A DNA stretch of 64,000 nucleotides from Littorina saxatilis (taxonomy: Eukaryota; Mollusca; Gastropoda; Littorinimorpha; Littorinidae): assembly GCF_037325665.1 (NCBI RefSeq), contig NC_090251.1:34005523-34069522 (forward strand), in the 5' to 3' direction. The translations under genes and the position numbers were made by a program. The notes beneath the pieces are model-generated. The model was given only the letters and a program-made list of their open reading frames with translations, had not been told where the DNA came from and did no database searches. The stretch's first letter is position 1; the number at the start of each line of letters is the position of its first letter. This document shows positions 11,960 through 24,000 of this stretch, piece after piece.

Positions 11960-12058
11960 GCTTCAGGGGGCGTTGCCCCCTGACTCCCACAAGGGGCAGC
12001 GCCCCTTGACCCCGCCAGGGGGCCTGAGCGGCCCCCTGGACCCCCGGCTTTATTTCAG
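11960..12058. repeat. GC-rich palindromic block
   Basis: Stacked short palindromes such as GGGGGCGTTGCCCCC, GGGGCAGCGCCCC and CAGGGGGCCTGAGCGGCCCC. Similar wording occurs in the TIR element at 34459-34791. No gene is seen. Confidence 0.5.
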
Positions 12059-12284
12059 CTGAAACTGCCATTCCTTCAGTACCATGCCTGCACATGCAAG
12101 TTTAGTTGGTTTATGACCGGTAACGGGAATGACTGTGAAAACTGACACTACTTCACAGAACTGCCCAAGACTTTACCACCGGAAGAATGAATAGTGAGCA
12201 GTGCTCGCCTTCTGTGAAAGTTACTCAGGAAATGACATACTTCCAACAGCAGCCTCCAAGTGATATTAGGGAGTGTTCATTTTT

Positions 12285-12357
12285 ACATTTAGTCAAGTTT
12301 TGACTAAATGTTTTAACATAGAGGGGGAATCGAGACGAGGGTCATGGTGTATGTGTG

Positions 12358-12388
<31 letters not shown>

Positions 12389-13788
12389 GCGTGTGTGTGT
12401 GTAGAGCGATTCAGACCAAACTACTGGACCGATCTTTATGAAATTTTACATGAGAGTTCCTGGGAATGATATCCCCGGACGTTTTTTTTCATTTTTTGAG
12501 TCACTTGAGAAAATGTGACTCTATGTAATCGGTCAGTGTTAGTCTGTCCGGCCGGCCGGCCGTCCGTAGACACCACCTTAACGTTGGACTTTTCTCGGAA
12601 ACTATCAAAGCGATCGGGCTCATATTTTGTTTAGTCGTGACCTCCAATGACCTCTACACTTTAACGATGGTTTCGTTGACCTTTGACCTTTTTCAAGGTC
12701 ACAGGTCAGCGTCAAAGGAAAAATTAGACATTTTATATCTTTGACAAAGTTCATCGGATGTGATTGAAACTTTGTAGGATTATTCTTTACATCAAAGTAT
12801 TTACATCTGTAGCCTTTTACGAACGTTATCAGAAAAACAAGGGAGATAACTAGCCTTTTCTGTTCGGCAACACACAACTTAACGTTGGGCTTTTCTCGGA
12901 AACTATACAAGTGACCGGGCTCAAATTTTATGTGAACATGACTCCCAGTGACCTCTACACTTTGACGTCTGCTTTGGTGACCTTTGACCTTTGGTGACCT
13001 TTGACCTTTTTCAAGGTCACAGGTATGCTTCAGGTATGCATTGTGTTGTTAATAGCAATTTCTTCCTGTCCATCTGATGCCTCATATAATATTCAGAACT
13101 GCGAAAGTGACTCGATCGAGCGTTTGCTCTTCTTGTTCAATAAATACTTTTGACGACTTCATATCCGGCTTTTTGTAAAAGTTGAGGCGGCACTGTCACA
13201 CCCTCATTTTTTAATCAAATTGATTGACATTTTTGTAAAGCAATCTTCGACGAAGGCCGGACTTCGGTATTGCATTTCAGCTTGGTGGCTTAAAAATTAT
13301 TTAATGACTTTAGTCATTAAAAATCTGAAAATTGTAATTAAAATGTTTTTTTTATAAAACGATCCAAATTTACGTTCATCTTATTCTTCATCATTTTCTG
13401 ATTCCAAAAACATATAAATATGTTATATTTGGATTAAAAACAAGCTCTGAAAATTAAAAATATAAAAATTATGATCAAAATTAAATTTCTGAAATCGATT
13501 TAAAAACAATTTCATCTTATTCCTTGTCGGTTCCTGATTCCAAAAACATATAGATATGATATGTTTGGATTAAAAACACGCTCAGAAAGTTAAAACGAAG
13601 AGAGGTACAGAAAAGCGTGCTATGCAGCACAGCGAAACCACTACCGCGCTGAACAGGCTCGTCAGTTTCACTCCGTTTTGCACAAGCGGCGGACTACGGT
13701 CATTGTGAAAAAATGCAGTGCGTTCAGTTTCATTCTGTGAGTTCCACAGCTTGACTAAATGTAGTAATTTCGCCTTACGCGACTTGTT
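12285..13788 (+). repeat. Family P repeat, copy 4, interrupted by repeat Q
   Basis: Begins with the hairpin ACATTTAGTCAAG...TTGACTAAATGT followed by a (GTCT)n microsatellite, and ends CGCCTTACGCGACTTGTT. Repeat Q is inserted at 12498-13137, in the T-run after the ATCCCCGGACG block. Confidence 0.85.
12498..13137 (+). repeat. Repeat Q, copy 1, inside P copy 4
   Basis: Starts with a hairpin (GAGTCAC...GTGACTC), then TAATCGGTCAGTGTTAGTCT and a CCGG-repeat. It then has blocks of GACCTTTGACCTTTTTCAAG and ends GCTCTTCTTGTT. The second copy is at 52975-53711, about 97 bp longer internally. Confidence 0.8.
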
Positions 13789-13825
13789 TATAGCTGGTTT
13801 TCTTCTTGGTAACAGGAATGACATG

Positions 13826-14700
13826 AAAACCAGGGACATGCTAATTTCGGATTTAAAAAAAACATTAAAAAATAGTAAACTTTTTATTTAATCAATAGTT
13901 TGCTACACATGTGATCTTTGTGACTGAAACATTTCTTTCCTACCATTTAAGTTTCCAGAGTCTGCCTTTTTAACACATTATTGTGGTCAGTAAAAATGAG
14001 GTGTCTGCCCAGGGACAGCCATTTTTTACCCCCCCTACCCCAAAGAAGAACAGATTTCTCCAACAAAATAATAAAGTATCGGCTTAAAAGTGTTATAAAA
14101 CAGTTACTGGATTGTATTAAAGCACATAATTAAATGGACAGTGAATAGAGATGTGCAGCACACAAACAATGGACAGTGAATAGAGATGTGCAGCAGATTT
14201 TCTACATTTTTACAAATCTCTGGGACAGAAATTACAACAATTTTTGAAAAAAAGCCCCATAATACGGTTCTGAATAAAATATCAATTTGAAAATAAATTC
14301 AGTTTAACAAATTTCTGATGTGGATGGGTTTTTGTGCACCCCAGGGAATTACAGATGTTAAAGATGGAAATTGGTTGCTTCAAATCCTGCTGACAGCACC
14401 TTGTAGGTAAATGGGTGGAGTCAACTTTTTCCGTGTAATGAGATAAGCTGCTGTATTAGAGACTGCAAAAACACAGTTTTAAAATCAGTATCTCTAATGC
14501 AAATCACATACTACACACACAACTTGTCAATTTGTTTTTAATCAACGTTTTATCTTGCAAAATTGCTATCTTCATTTCAATGTGAATCACACACACAAAC
14601 TTTGGGACAGTTGTTTTATTTCAAGGTATGCATTGGATTTTATCATGTGGGTGTGTGTGTGTTCCTTTTGCTACTGTATATAGCTGTTAGGTCTGGCGAG
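13826..14700. other. Intergenic AT-rich stretch, nothing recognised
   Basis: No long open frame, tRNA-like box or repeat family was recognised. It contains a locally duplicated word (GGACAGTGAATAGAGATGTG at about 14137 and 14170) and simple AT repeats. Confidence 0.4.
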
Positions 14701-14925
14701 AAGGGTTAATTATTATTATTATTATTTATTATTACACACACACACACACACACACACTTTCTTTCCATACATCAACGCTAGCTGTGAAACATCGACTCCC
14801 CGCTTCCCCCCTCCAGTTGATTCCGGGGAAAAGAACTAAACGTGTTATTATGAAATGTCTCTTCGTATTGTACTCTTTGAACAATACACAATGGAATGTG
14901 AAAAGGGCTTTCCACTATCACACAT

Positions 14926-15598
14926 GGGTGCATTTGAATTTCACGCATTTGAAAAATGTTTTCGTCTTCCCGCATTTGGTGGTTTGAATTTCACGCATGT
15001 GAGCTTTTGAAAGTCACGCATGTGAGCTTTTGAAAATCACGCATGTAGTGTATGCGTTGGGGTGTGTGTATATGAGATAGAGTTGCTCGTGACCGATGAT
15101 GAGTCTCAATTCACCTTGAAATGAGTTGAAACATTTAAGTTTTCTATTAGATGAGATGGTAAATTCTTCAAGAGGTGAATGAAGAATCGTTCTGACACAT
15201 GTCTTCAATTCTTTCACATACTCAAGCAATTTTTACAGTAAAACAAATATACACATGTACCTCTTCACACACTCACACACACACACACACACACACATAC
15301 ATACACACACACACACACATGCACACACATCAAGGAGAGGAAAAATAATCACATAATTGGTTGTTGGTATTCGTGTCTTGCTGAATTGTGATTTGTATTC
15401 ACGCGTCTATAAACGGGACTCACTCACGAACACACCGATGCAGGGGGGATACGTGCATGCGTGTGCATGCGTGTGCGTGAAATTCAAATGACAAGTAAGG
15501 AGAGATTTTAACTGGAAACCTGCGTGAAATTCATGTGTTAAGAAATGCGAGAAATTCATAGCGTGAAATTCAAAAGTGCGTGAAATTCAGTTGCACCG
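14926..15598. mobile_element. TIR element with 9-bp TSD and GAATTTCACGCA arrays
   Basis: Flanked by ATCACACAT at 14917-14925 and 15599-15607. The ends are GGGTGCATTTGAATTTCACG and, inverted, CGGTGCAACTGAATTTCACG. The word GAATTTCACGCAT or its complement recurs near both ends. No transposase is seen. A 9-bp duplication is typical of Mutator-like elements, so a MULE-type MITE is the best guess. Confidence 0.7.
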
Positions 15599-15954
15599 AT
15601 CACACATACATGATACTCAAACACAACACAGTGTTCGCCAAGTCAAGATACGAGGCTTGAGTTCTCATTGACTTTGCTGTGTGCAGTTCTGGACCACTTA
15701 AATCAATGACACCAATTATGTGACACAGCACAGGCACGAGAAACACACAACCGCATAATCATGTCCTGCTTGTACATTATACCACGGTTGTCCAGTTTCA
15801 TTGCTTTTGTTTTGTGATAGTTGCTCGTTGTTTTTGTGTGAATTCTCATAATTATTATGTATGCGAGTTTTTTGGCGCCAAAGCCATATATGAGACTAAA
15901 TCTGTGTAAAATCGCGTGCAACCTGCTATATATATCATAATATCTGACCTTTTT

Positions 15955-16031
15955 ACATTTAGTCAAGTTTTGACTAAATGTTTTAACACAGAGGGGGAAT
16001 CGAGACGAGGGTCGTGGTGTATGTCTGTGTC

Positions 16032-16065
<34 letters not shown>

Positions 16066-16857
16066 GTGTGTGTGTAGAGCGATTCAGACTAAACTACCGG
16101 ATCGATCTTTATGAAATTTGACATGAGAGTTCCTAGGAATGATATCCCCGGACGTTTTTTTTCATTTTTTCGATAAATGTCTTTGATGACGTCATATCCG
16201 GCTTTTTGTAAAAGTTGAGGCAGCACTGTCACACCCTCATTTTTCAATCAAATTGATTGAAATTTTGGCAAAGCAATTTTCGACGAAGGCCGGACTTTGG
16301 TATTGCATTTCAGCTTGGTGGCTTAAAAACTAATCAATGAGTTTGGTCATTAAAAATCGGAAACTTGTCATTGAAAGTATTTTTTTATTAAACGATCCAA
16401 AAATAATTTCATCTTATTCTTCCGTCATTTTCTGATTCCAAAAACATATACATATGTTATATTTGGATTACAAACAAGCTCTGAAAATTAAAAATATGAA
16501 AATTATGATTAAAATTAATTTTTCGAAATCGATTTAAAAAGAATTTCATCTTATTCCTTGTCGGTCCCTGATTCCAAAAACATATAGATATGATATGTTT
16601 GGATTAAAAACAAACTCAGTAAGCTAAAAAGAATAGACATACAGAAAAGCGTGTTATCCTGCTCAGCGCGACCATTACCGCACTATTCTGCATGGCTTGT
16701 CGATTTCACCTCTCTGATTTCACTGCCTTTGCCACGAGCGGTGGACTGACGAAACTACGAGTATGCGGTCTTGGTGAAAAAAGCAGTGCGTTCAGTTTCA
16801 TTCTGTGAGTTCGACAGCTTGACTAAATGTTGTTATTTCGCCTTACGCGACTTGTTT
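15955..16857 (+). repeat. Family P repeat, copy 5
   Basis: Full-length, with terminal hairpin, (GTCT)n, GATGACGTCATATCCGGC, and end CGCCTTACGCGACTTGTT in a T-run. Confidence 0.88.
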
Positions 16858-17254
16858 TTTAATCCAGGACTTCAGTGGCGTTTTTGGTGGAAAGTAAGAG
16901 TCGGACATTACCACTGTATTAAAAAGAGAACATAAACTGAAAAAGAGGAAAGCAGTGATTTGTGTACCTGTACGTTGTTTCGGCTTATCGTTATCAAACT
17001 TTGATGGGTTTACTTTCGAAGGTATCACATGACTTCGTGTCAGTGACTGGCTGTGGACAATAGATAACTTCGTGATTGTATGCAGATGTGCTGATTAGAC
17101 GATATGCACTTTCCCCTGTGGCTGACCTTAAGAAAATAGAGTTTTGTTCACTTCAGTATGTCTTCCCTCGAGGTTTGGGCGTAAGTCTGACTTTCAGTTT
17201 TGGATTGCGTACTTATATGATAGCATTTTAAATTTAAGTGTGAGTGTGTGTTAG

Positions 17255-17322
<68 letters not shown>

Positions 17323-17428
17323 GCTCTTCCGCCTTTATTTATAATGGTTAGCTCTTTTATTACGATTGCATTATACATTTTGCGAGGCATCATGCATTTA
17401 TTCATCACAGAACCAAGATACAACTAAC

Positions 17429-17514
<86 letters not shown>
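17255..17514. repeat. GT array and CT array
   Basis: A (GT)n run at about 17257-17317 and a (CT)n run at about 17432-17514, separated by about 110 bp. Open frames across them are artefacts of the dinucleotide repeats. Confidence 0.95.
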
Positions 17515-17516
<2 letters not shown>

Positions 17517-17520
17517 AAGA

Positions 17521-18656
<1,136 letters not shown>

Positions 18657-18752
18657 GACCTCCCGCTGCCTATGTCATATGACACTTTGTAATCTCAGAT
18701 ACCTAATCGTTCTTTTGATCTACTGAAATAAGTGCTAGGCATACGAGGATAT

Positions 18753-18823
18753 CCGTCGCGATATAACCTTCGTGGTTGAAAACGACGTTAAACACCTAAA
18801 TAAAGAAAGATAAAGAAAGAAAG
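18753..18823 (+). mobile_element. 71-bp 5'-truncated SINE D insertion
   Basis: Consists only of the SINE D tail (CGTCGCGATATAACC, AACGACGTTAAACACC and an AAAGA-rich end). It is bracketed by a perfect 12-bp duplication, ATACGAGGATAT, at 18741-18752 and 18824-18835, so it is an independent insertion and not a decayed longer copy. Confidence 0.85.
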
Positions 18824-19166
18824 ATACGAGGATATGACGTCATAAAACACCGTTAACAAACACGTTGTCGGCGTGAATTGTTTCTGCAATGCTTGCAACA
18901 CGACTGATGTACACGGAGACTGGTTGGCACGTTATCTGATGTAATGCATCTACATAATCAATCAACGTAGACTAAATATAGTGAAATCACCGCTGAGAAG
19001 ACCGCATTCTTTGTCTGAAAGTCAGTGCAGGTTGTAAAAATGCATTATTTTTCTCAAAGTAGGCCTACAGGTTGTGAAACTACAACAATATTTTGTTCTT
19101 GAAAGTCAGTGCATGTTGAACTTGAAAGTAAGAGCTAAAAAAATACCTTTCGCCGCTTCGAACTGC

Positions 19167-19754
19167 AGTAGAACCCGCTTAATAAACACACGGTTAATAA
19201 GGACAACCGCTTTTAAAATACACTTTAGTCCGGTCCGGATTTATCACTATATGGCCCATGTAATAATCCCTCGGTTAATAAATACAAAAATCCGGTTAAT
19301 AAAATTGGCGAAATTGGGTATTTTTTCCGTGCTGGGGACGCTCACTTAACACAAATTTGACTATGTATTGTCAAACACGGAGCGATATCTACTCACCCGA
19401 CAGACGATGCAAGCATTTGCTGAAGCTTAGTGAGCTAAGTTCAGCGAAAATTGTGATTTAGGGGGGAAACGAGATCACGAGACTATTAGATCACGTTTGC
19501 ATTCTCTCCTACACACGTGTTGATGCCGACATCCGCGCATTTCTGCGCAAAGAGCCACTGCAACAGCTGGCAATGGACACGTTTTTCAACTGAACTGTAC
19601 AGGTACATTTACTTCATGATCGCTTCCCTCACAGGAGAGGAAATTCTTTTTTCTTTCTGTTTGATTATTTTTTTTTTAATTCGGTTAATAAAAACTTTGG
19701 TTAATAAATACAAATTTGCCCAGTCCTGATGTGTTTTTATTAAGCGGAGTCTAC
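19167..19754. mobile_element. Pogo/Tigger-like TIR element
   Basis: The ends are CAGTAGAACCCGCTTAATAA and, inverted, CAGTAGACTCCGCTTAATAA. CGGTTAATAA words repeat near both ends. TIRs beginning CAGTAGA with a CCGCTTAATAA-type sequence resemble pogo/Tigger. No intact transposase is seen. Confidence 0.6.
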
Positions 19755-19808
19755 TGTATACACATTACAGGACAACCGTCTGTCCATCCTTGCTGACAGG
19801 GTAGCATC

Positions 19809-20576
19809 AAACAAGTCGCGTAAGGCGAAATTACTACATTTAGTCAAGCTGTGGAACTCACAGAATGAAACTGAACGCACTGCATTTTTTCACAATGACC
19901 GTAATCCGCCGCTTGAACAAAACGGAGTGAAACTGACGAGCCTGTTCAGCGCGGTAGTGGTTTCGTTGTGCTGCATAGCACGCTTTTCTGTTCCTCTCTT
20001 CGTTTTAACTTTCTGAGCGTGTTTTTAATCCAAGCATATCATATCTATATGTTTTTGGAATCAGGAACCGACAAGGAATAAGATGAAATTGTTTTTAAAT
20101 CGATTTCGGAATTTAATTTTGATCATAATTTTTATATTTTTAATTTTCAGAGCTTGTTTTTAATCCAAATATAACATATTTATATGTTTTTGGAAACAGA
20201 AAATGATGAAGAATAAGATGAACGTAAATTTGGATAGTTTTATAAAAAAAAATTACAATGTTCAGATTTTTAATGACTAAAGTCATGAATTGATTTTTAA
20301 GCCACCAAGCTGAAATGCAATACCGAAGTCCGGCCTTCGTCGAAGATTGCTTTACAAAAATCATAATGTCAATCAATTTGATGGAAAAATGAGGGTGTGA
20401 TGGTGCCGCCTCAACTTTTACAAAAAGCCGGATATAACGTCATCAAACGTATTTATTGAAAAAATGAAAAAAAACGTCCGGGGATATCATTCCCAGGAAC
20501 TCTCATGTAAAATGTCATAAAGATCGGTCCAGTAGTTTGGTCTGAATCGCTCTACACACGCACAGACAGACAGACA

Positions 20577-20636
<60 letters not shown>

Positions 20637-20697
20637 ATGACCCTCGTCTCGATTCCCCCTCTATGTTAAAACATTTAGTCAAAACTTGACTAAATGT
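19809..20697 (-). repeat. Family P repeat, copy 6
   Basis: Full-length, from AACAAGTCGCGTAAGGCGAA to the hairpin, with a CA array of about 55 bp at 20579-20634. It lies about 0.4 kb upstream of the kelch-like start codon. Confidence 0.88.
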
Positions 20698-20883
20698 AAA
20701 AACAAGAAAGGTATGTTGTTGGAACGTTTCATTAATAAGACTGACACAAAACGTTACGTTCACATACATATCGACCCAGCGGTCTTTTCAGTGCACAGAC
20801 AAACACTAATTAGACCAAAATGTTCAGTCGCTTGCAGGGACGACATAAGCAAGGCAATCTTGCTCTTGACTGAGAGGGTAGCA

Positions 20884-21090
20884 GTCACGGCCCAGTGCAA
20901 GCAGCATGAGCAGTGAGAGAGGATGAGTGACTGACAGGGTAGCAGACACAGCAAGCAGCATGAGCAGTGAGAGAGGATGAGTGACTGACAGGGTAGCAGA
21001 CACAGCAAGCAGCATGAGCAGTGAGAGAGGATGAGTGATTGACAGGGTAGCAGACACAGCAAGCAGCATGAGCAGTGAGAGAGGATGAGT
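20884..21090 (+). repeat. 54-bp tandem repeat ending at the kelch-like start codon
   Basis: About four units with exact 54-bp spacing: the word GCATGAGCAGTGAGAGAGGA occurs at 20904, 20958, 21012 and 21066. Each unit holds ATGAGCAGTGAGAGAGGATG, a six-codon frame ending TGA, overlapping a second ATG (ATGAGTGACTGA, Met-Ser-Asp-stop). In the last unit the second ATG reads ATGAGTGAGTGG, and this opens the long kelch-like frame. Confidence 0.9.
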
Positions 21091-24000
21091 GAGTGGCGCC
21101 TGGTGCAGGACCACCACAAGGCCGCCAGGACACGGGCCATCAGGGACCAGGCGCTATTCTGGGACACCGAGCTGCACGTGCAGGGCGAGGTCTTCCGCTG
21201 TCACCGCTACGTCCTGGCTCAGAGCTCAGACTTTTTCTTTCACCTTTTCTCTGCCGCCGATTTTGAGGGAGAACCTTGCAGACTTTCAGGCGCAGCTTCA
21301 ACCTTCGCCGTTGAAACCCCTCCTGCGACTGGCTACTTTGAAACCCCTTCTGTGACTAACGCCGTTGCAACCCCTCCTGTGACTAACGCCGTTGCAGCCC
21401 CTCCTGCGACTGCCGATTTTGCAATCCCTCCTGTGACTGCCGACTTTGCAATCCCTCCTGTGACTGGCGAAGTTGAAACCCCTCCTGTGACTGGTGACAT
21501 TGCAACCCCTGCTTCCACATTATCACCCACTACAACCCCCGCATCCAAACTTTCAGCCACCGGCGACGTTGCAACCCCTGCTTCAACTACTAGCGCGGCG
21601 GAGGTACACTTTTCTGACGTTCCTGCAAGAGTGACTGTCCATTTTCCTTCCGCTGCTGGAAACGGATCAACAGACTCGTACTCATCGGTGAAGGAAGCCT
21701 ACAGCAACGACCAGCAACACGACACCAACAGAAAGTTGGAATCATTGTGTCTTTTGGGAGCGAGTTGCAACACCGTGACCGCTCCAGCCGTCAGCGGCAG
21801 TGAGACGGAACCGTCTGTCAAACAAGAAAGAGAAAGCAAACTTCAAAAACACATTAGCCGAGAACAAACAGAACCATCACTAAGTTCAGGAGTTGATGAC
21901 AACACCAATCCGTTCACCAGTGACACCAATCTGTTCACCAGTGACATCAATCCGTTCACCAGTGGCAACAGTGAACCTGGTAGTAACATCTCAGAGTATG
22001 AGCTGCCGAAGGATAGCGAGAGCGCTGTGACAAGAGAACACAACCAAACACATTATTCACACCATACGCCGAGAAACATCGAAGAGCAGTTAAAGCCATG
22101 CGAGAACTCTTCCACTGAGACCTCAGCAAAAACTGAGGTAGACAGTGAACGTATAACAAGCAAGGGAAGCAAACAGGACGCGAGTTTAACTTCAAACAAG
22201 AACAATTCCTTTTCAAACGTAAGCTTATCTTCTCATTCTTCATTCTCAACACTTTCTGTGGAACAAGACGCCCTAGCGCCATCTTTTCACGAAGACACTG
22301 AAAGTTATAAGACCAATTATTCACATGTTAGCACATCGTCTCAGTCTTCGTTCTCAACACTTTCTGTTGAATATGATGCTTTGACTCAGTCTATTCACGT
22401 GGACAGTGAACGTCGTTCTAAACAGCAAGAGACGAAGACCTTCGTCGCAGACCCTTTTGACCAAAGTAGAAGTCTTTCCAGAGGCATTGACAGTTTCGAC
22501 CAAACTAGATTTTTTAAAGCCGACTCTCTCAGCCAAAGTGGAAGTCTAGCTTGGGAAACTGACAGTTACGGTGAGAACCGATTTTTGAGGTTAGACTTCG
22601 TCTCTCCCGGTGCTTTCCGCGCCATCTTGGACGCTGTGTACCTAGGCGAAGACCCTGTGACGACCAAGAACTCAGTCCAGCTGTACAAAGCCGCCAGACG
22701 CCTGCAGATCGCAGGACTTGCCCAGCACTGCGAGTTCGCCATCTGCGACCTCCTTCACCGCCACCAACTCAACGCCAGCAAAATCATCAGAGATCCCGAG
22801 ATGTCGGCCAGTTCCGTAATAACGCAGGCAGCACTGGATGTCCTGCTGACCGACTTTGGTCCCGACAGCTCCAAAGCGGAATGGTTTCTGGAACTCTCCC
22901 CCGAGATTCTGATCTCCGCGCTCAACGACCAGCGGTTGAACGTTCGCTACGAGGACGAGGTTTACCGAGCGTTGACGAACTGGTACGAGCACGACCCCTG
23001 GTCACGTGAGCGCTTCATGGGAGTGGCCTTGACCCACATTCGTCTGATCAACCTCGGTAAGAGAACTCTTGTGGAAGAGGTGCTGCTTCATCCTCTTTGC
23101 TCCCAGCAAGATCGAGGGGAGGGAGGGAGAAAGAAGAGCAGCGGAAGTGACGTCAGCCTAAGAGAGCTCGTGCAGCGTGCGCTGGCTTACCACCTACTTC
23201 CGGACAGACGCCATGATGAGTTGCTGAGCTGCGCAATGTTTCGACCTAGTCAGGTGATTGGATACTTTGTTTCTGCCTTCCTTACAAGTTCATCCTTTAG
23301 ATTTTTCATTGTTGGCATAACGGTGTTTTTGTATTTGGGGGGTTTCCCCTTTTATTTTTCATTTTGCTGTTTTTATTTTTGTCATTTTTATTTCATAGGA
23401 AGCGGTTCGGATGAATAGTACATAAACTCTCTGTGGTTCTTGAATGCTTATTTCATTAGTTTTGTTATATTTAGTCAAGTTTTGACTAAATATTTTAACA
23501 TCGAGGGGGAATCGAAACGAGGGTCGTGGTGTATGTGCGTGTGTGTGTGTGTGTGTGTGTGTAGAGCGATTCAGACTAAACTACTGGACCGATCTTTATG
23601 AAATTTGACATGAGAGTTCCTGGGTATGAAATCCCCGAACGTTTTTTTTCATTTTTTTGATAAATGTCTTTGATGACGTCATATCCGGCTTTTCGTGAAA
23701 GTTGAGGCGGCACTGTCACGCCCTCATTTTTCAACCAAATTGGTTGAAATTTTGGTCAAGTAATCTTCGACGAAGCCCGGACTTCGGTATTGCATTTCAG
23801 CTTGGTGGCTTAAAAATTAATTAATGACTTTGGTCATTAAAAATCTGAAAATTGTAAAAAAAAAAATGTATAAAACGATCCAAATTTACGTTTATCTTAT
23901 TCTCCATCATTTGCTGATTCCAAAAACATATAAATATGTTATATTCGGATTAAAAACAAGCTCTGAAAATTAAATATATAAAAATTATTATCAAAATTAA

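Larger units (their letters stand above)
10740..13825. repeat. Block with recurring TAACAGGAATGACA words, split by repeats
   Basis: The word TAACAGGAATGACA or close variants occurs about eight times on both strands: near 10744, 10974, 10995, 11585, 11608, 11630, 12120 and 13809. It is otherwise AT-rich and non-coding, with a CT array at 11338-11404. It may be one larger, unrecognised transposon into which P copy 4 inserted. Confidence 0.35.

Noticed and set aside
12620-12910. 96-codon - strand frame, repeated at 53121-53504
   Set aside because: Both lie in repeat Q, and the frame covers only part of it; no sign of coding constraint can be judged here.
20760-21167. 135-codon - strand frame with SLILSHCSCC repeats
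   Set aside because: Antisense shadow of the 54-bp tandem repeat before the kelch-like start.
21300-21550. Sequencing or assembly error splitting the BTB domain
   Set aside because: The frame stays open for 723 codons through the insert, with coding-like composition and internal amino-acid repeats.
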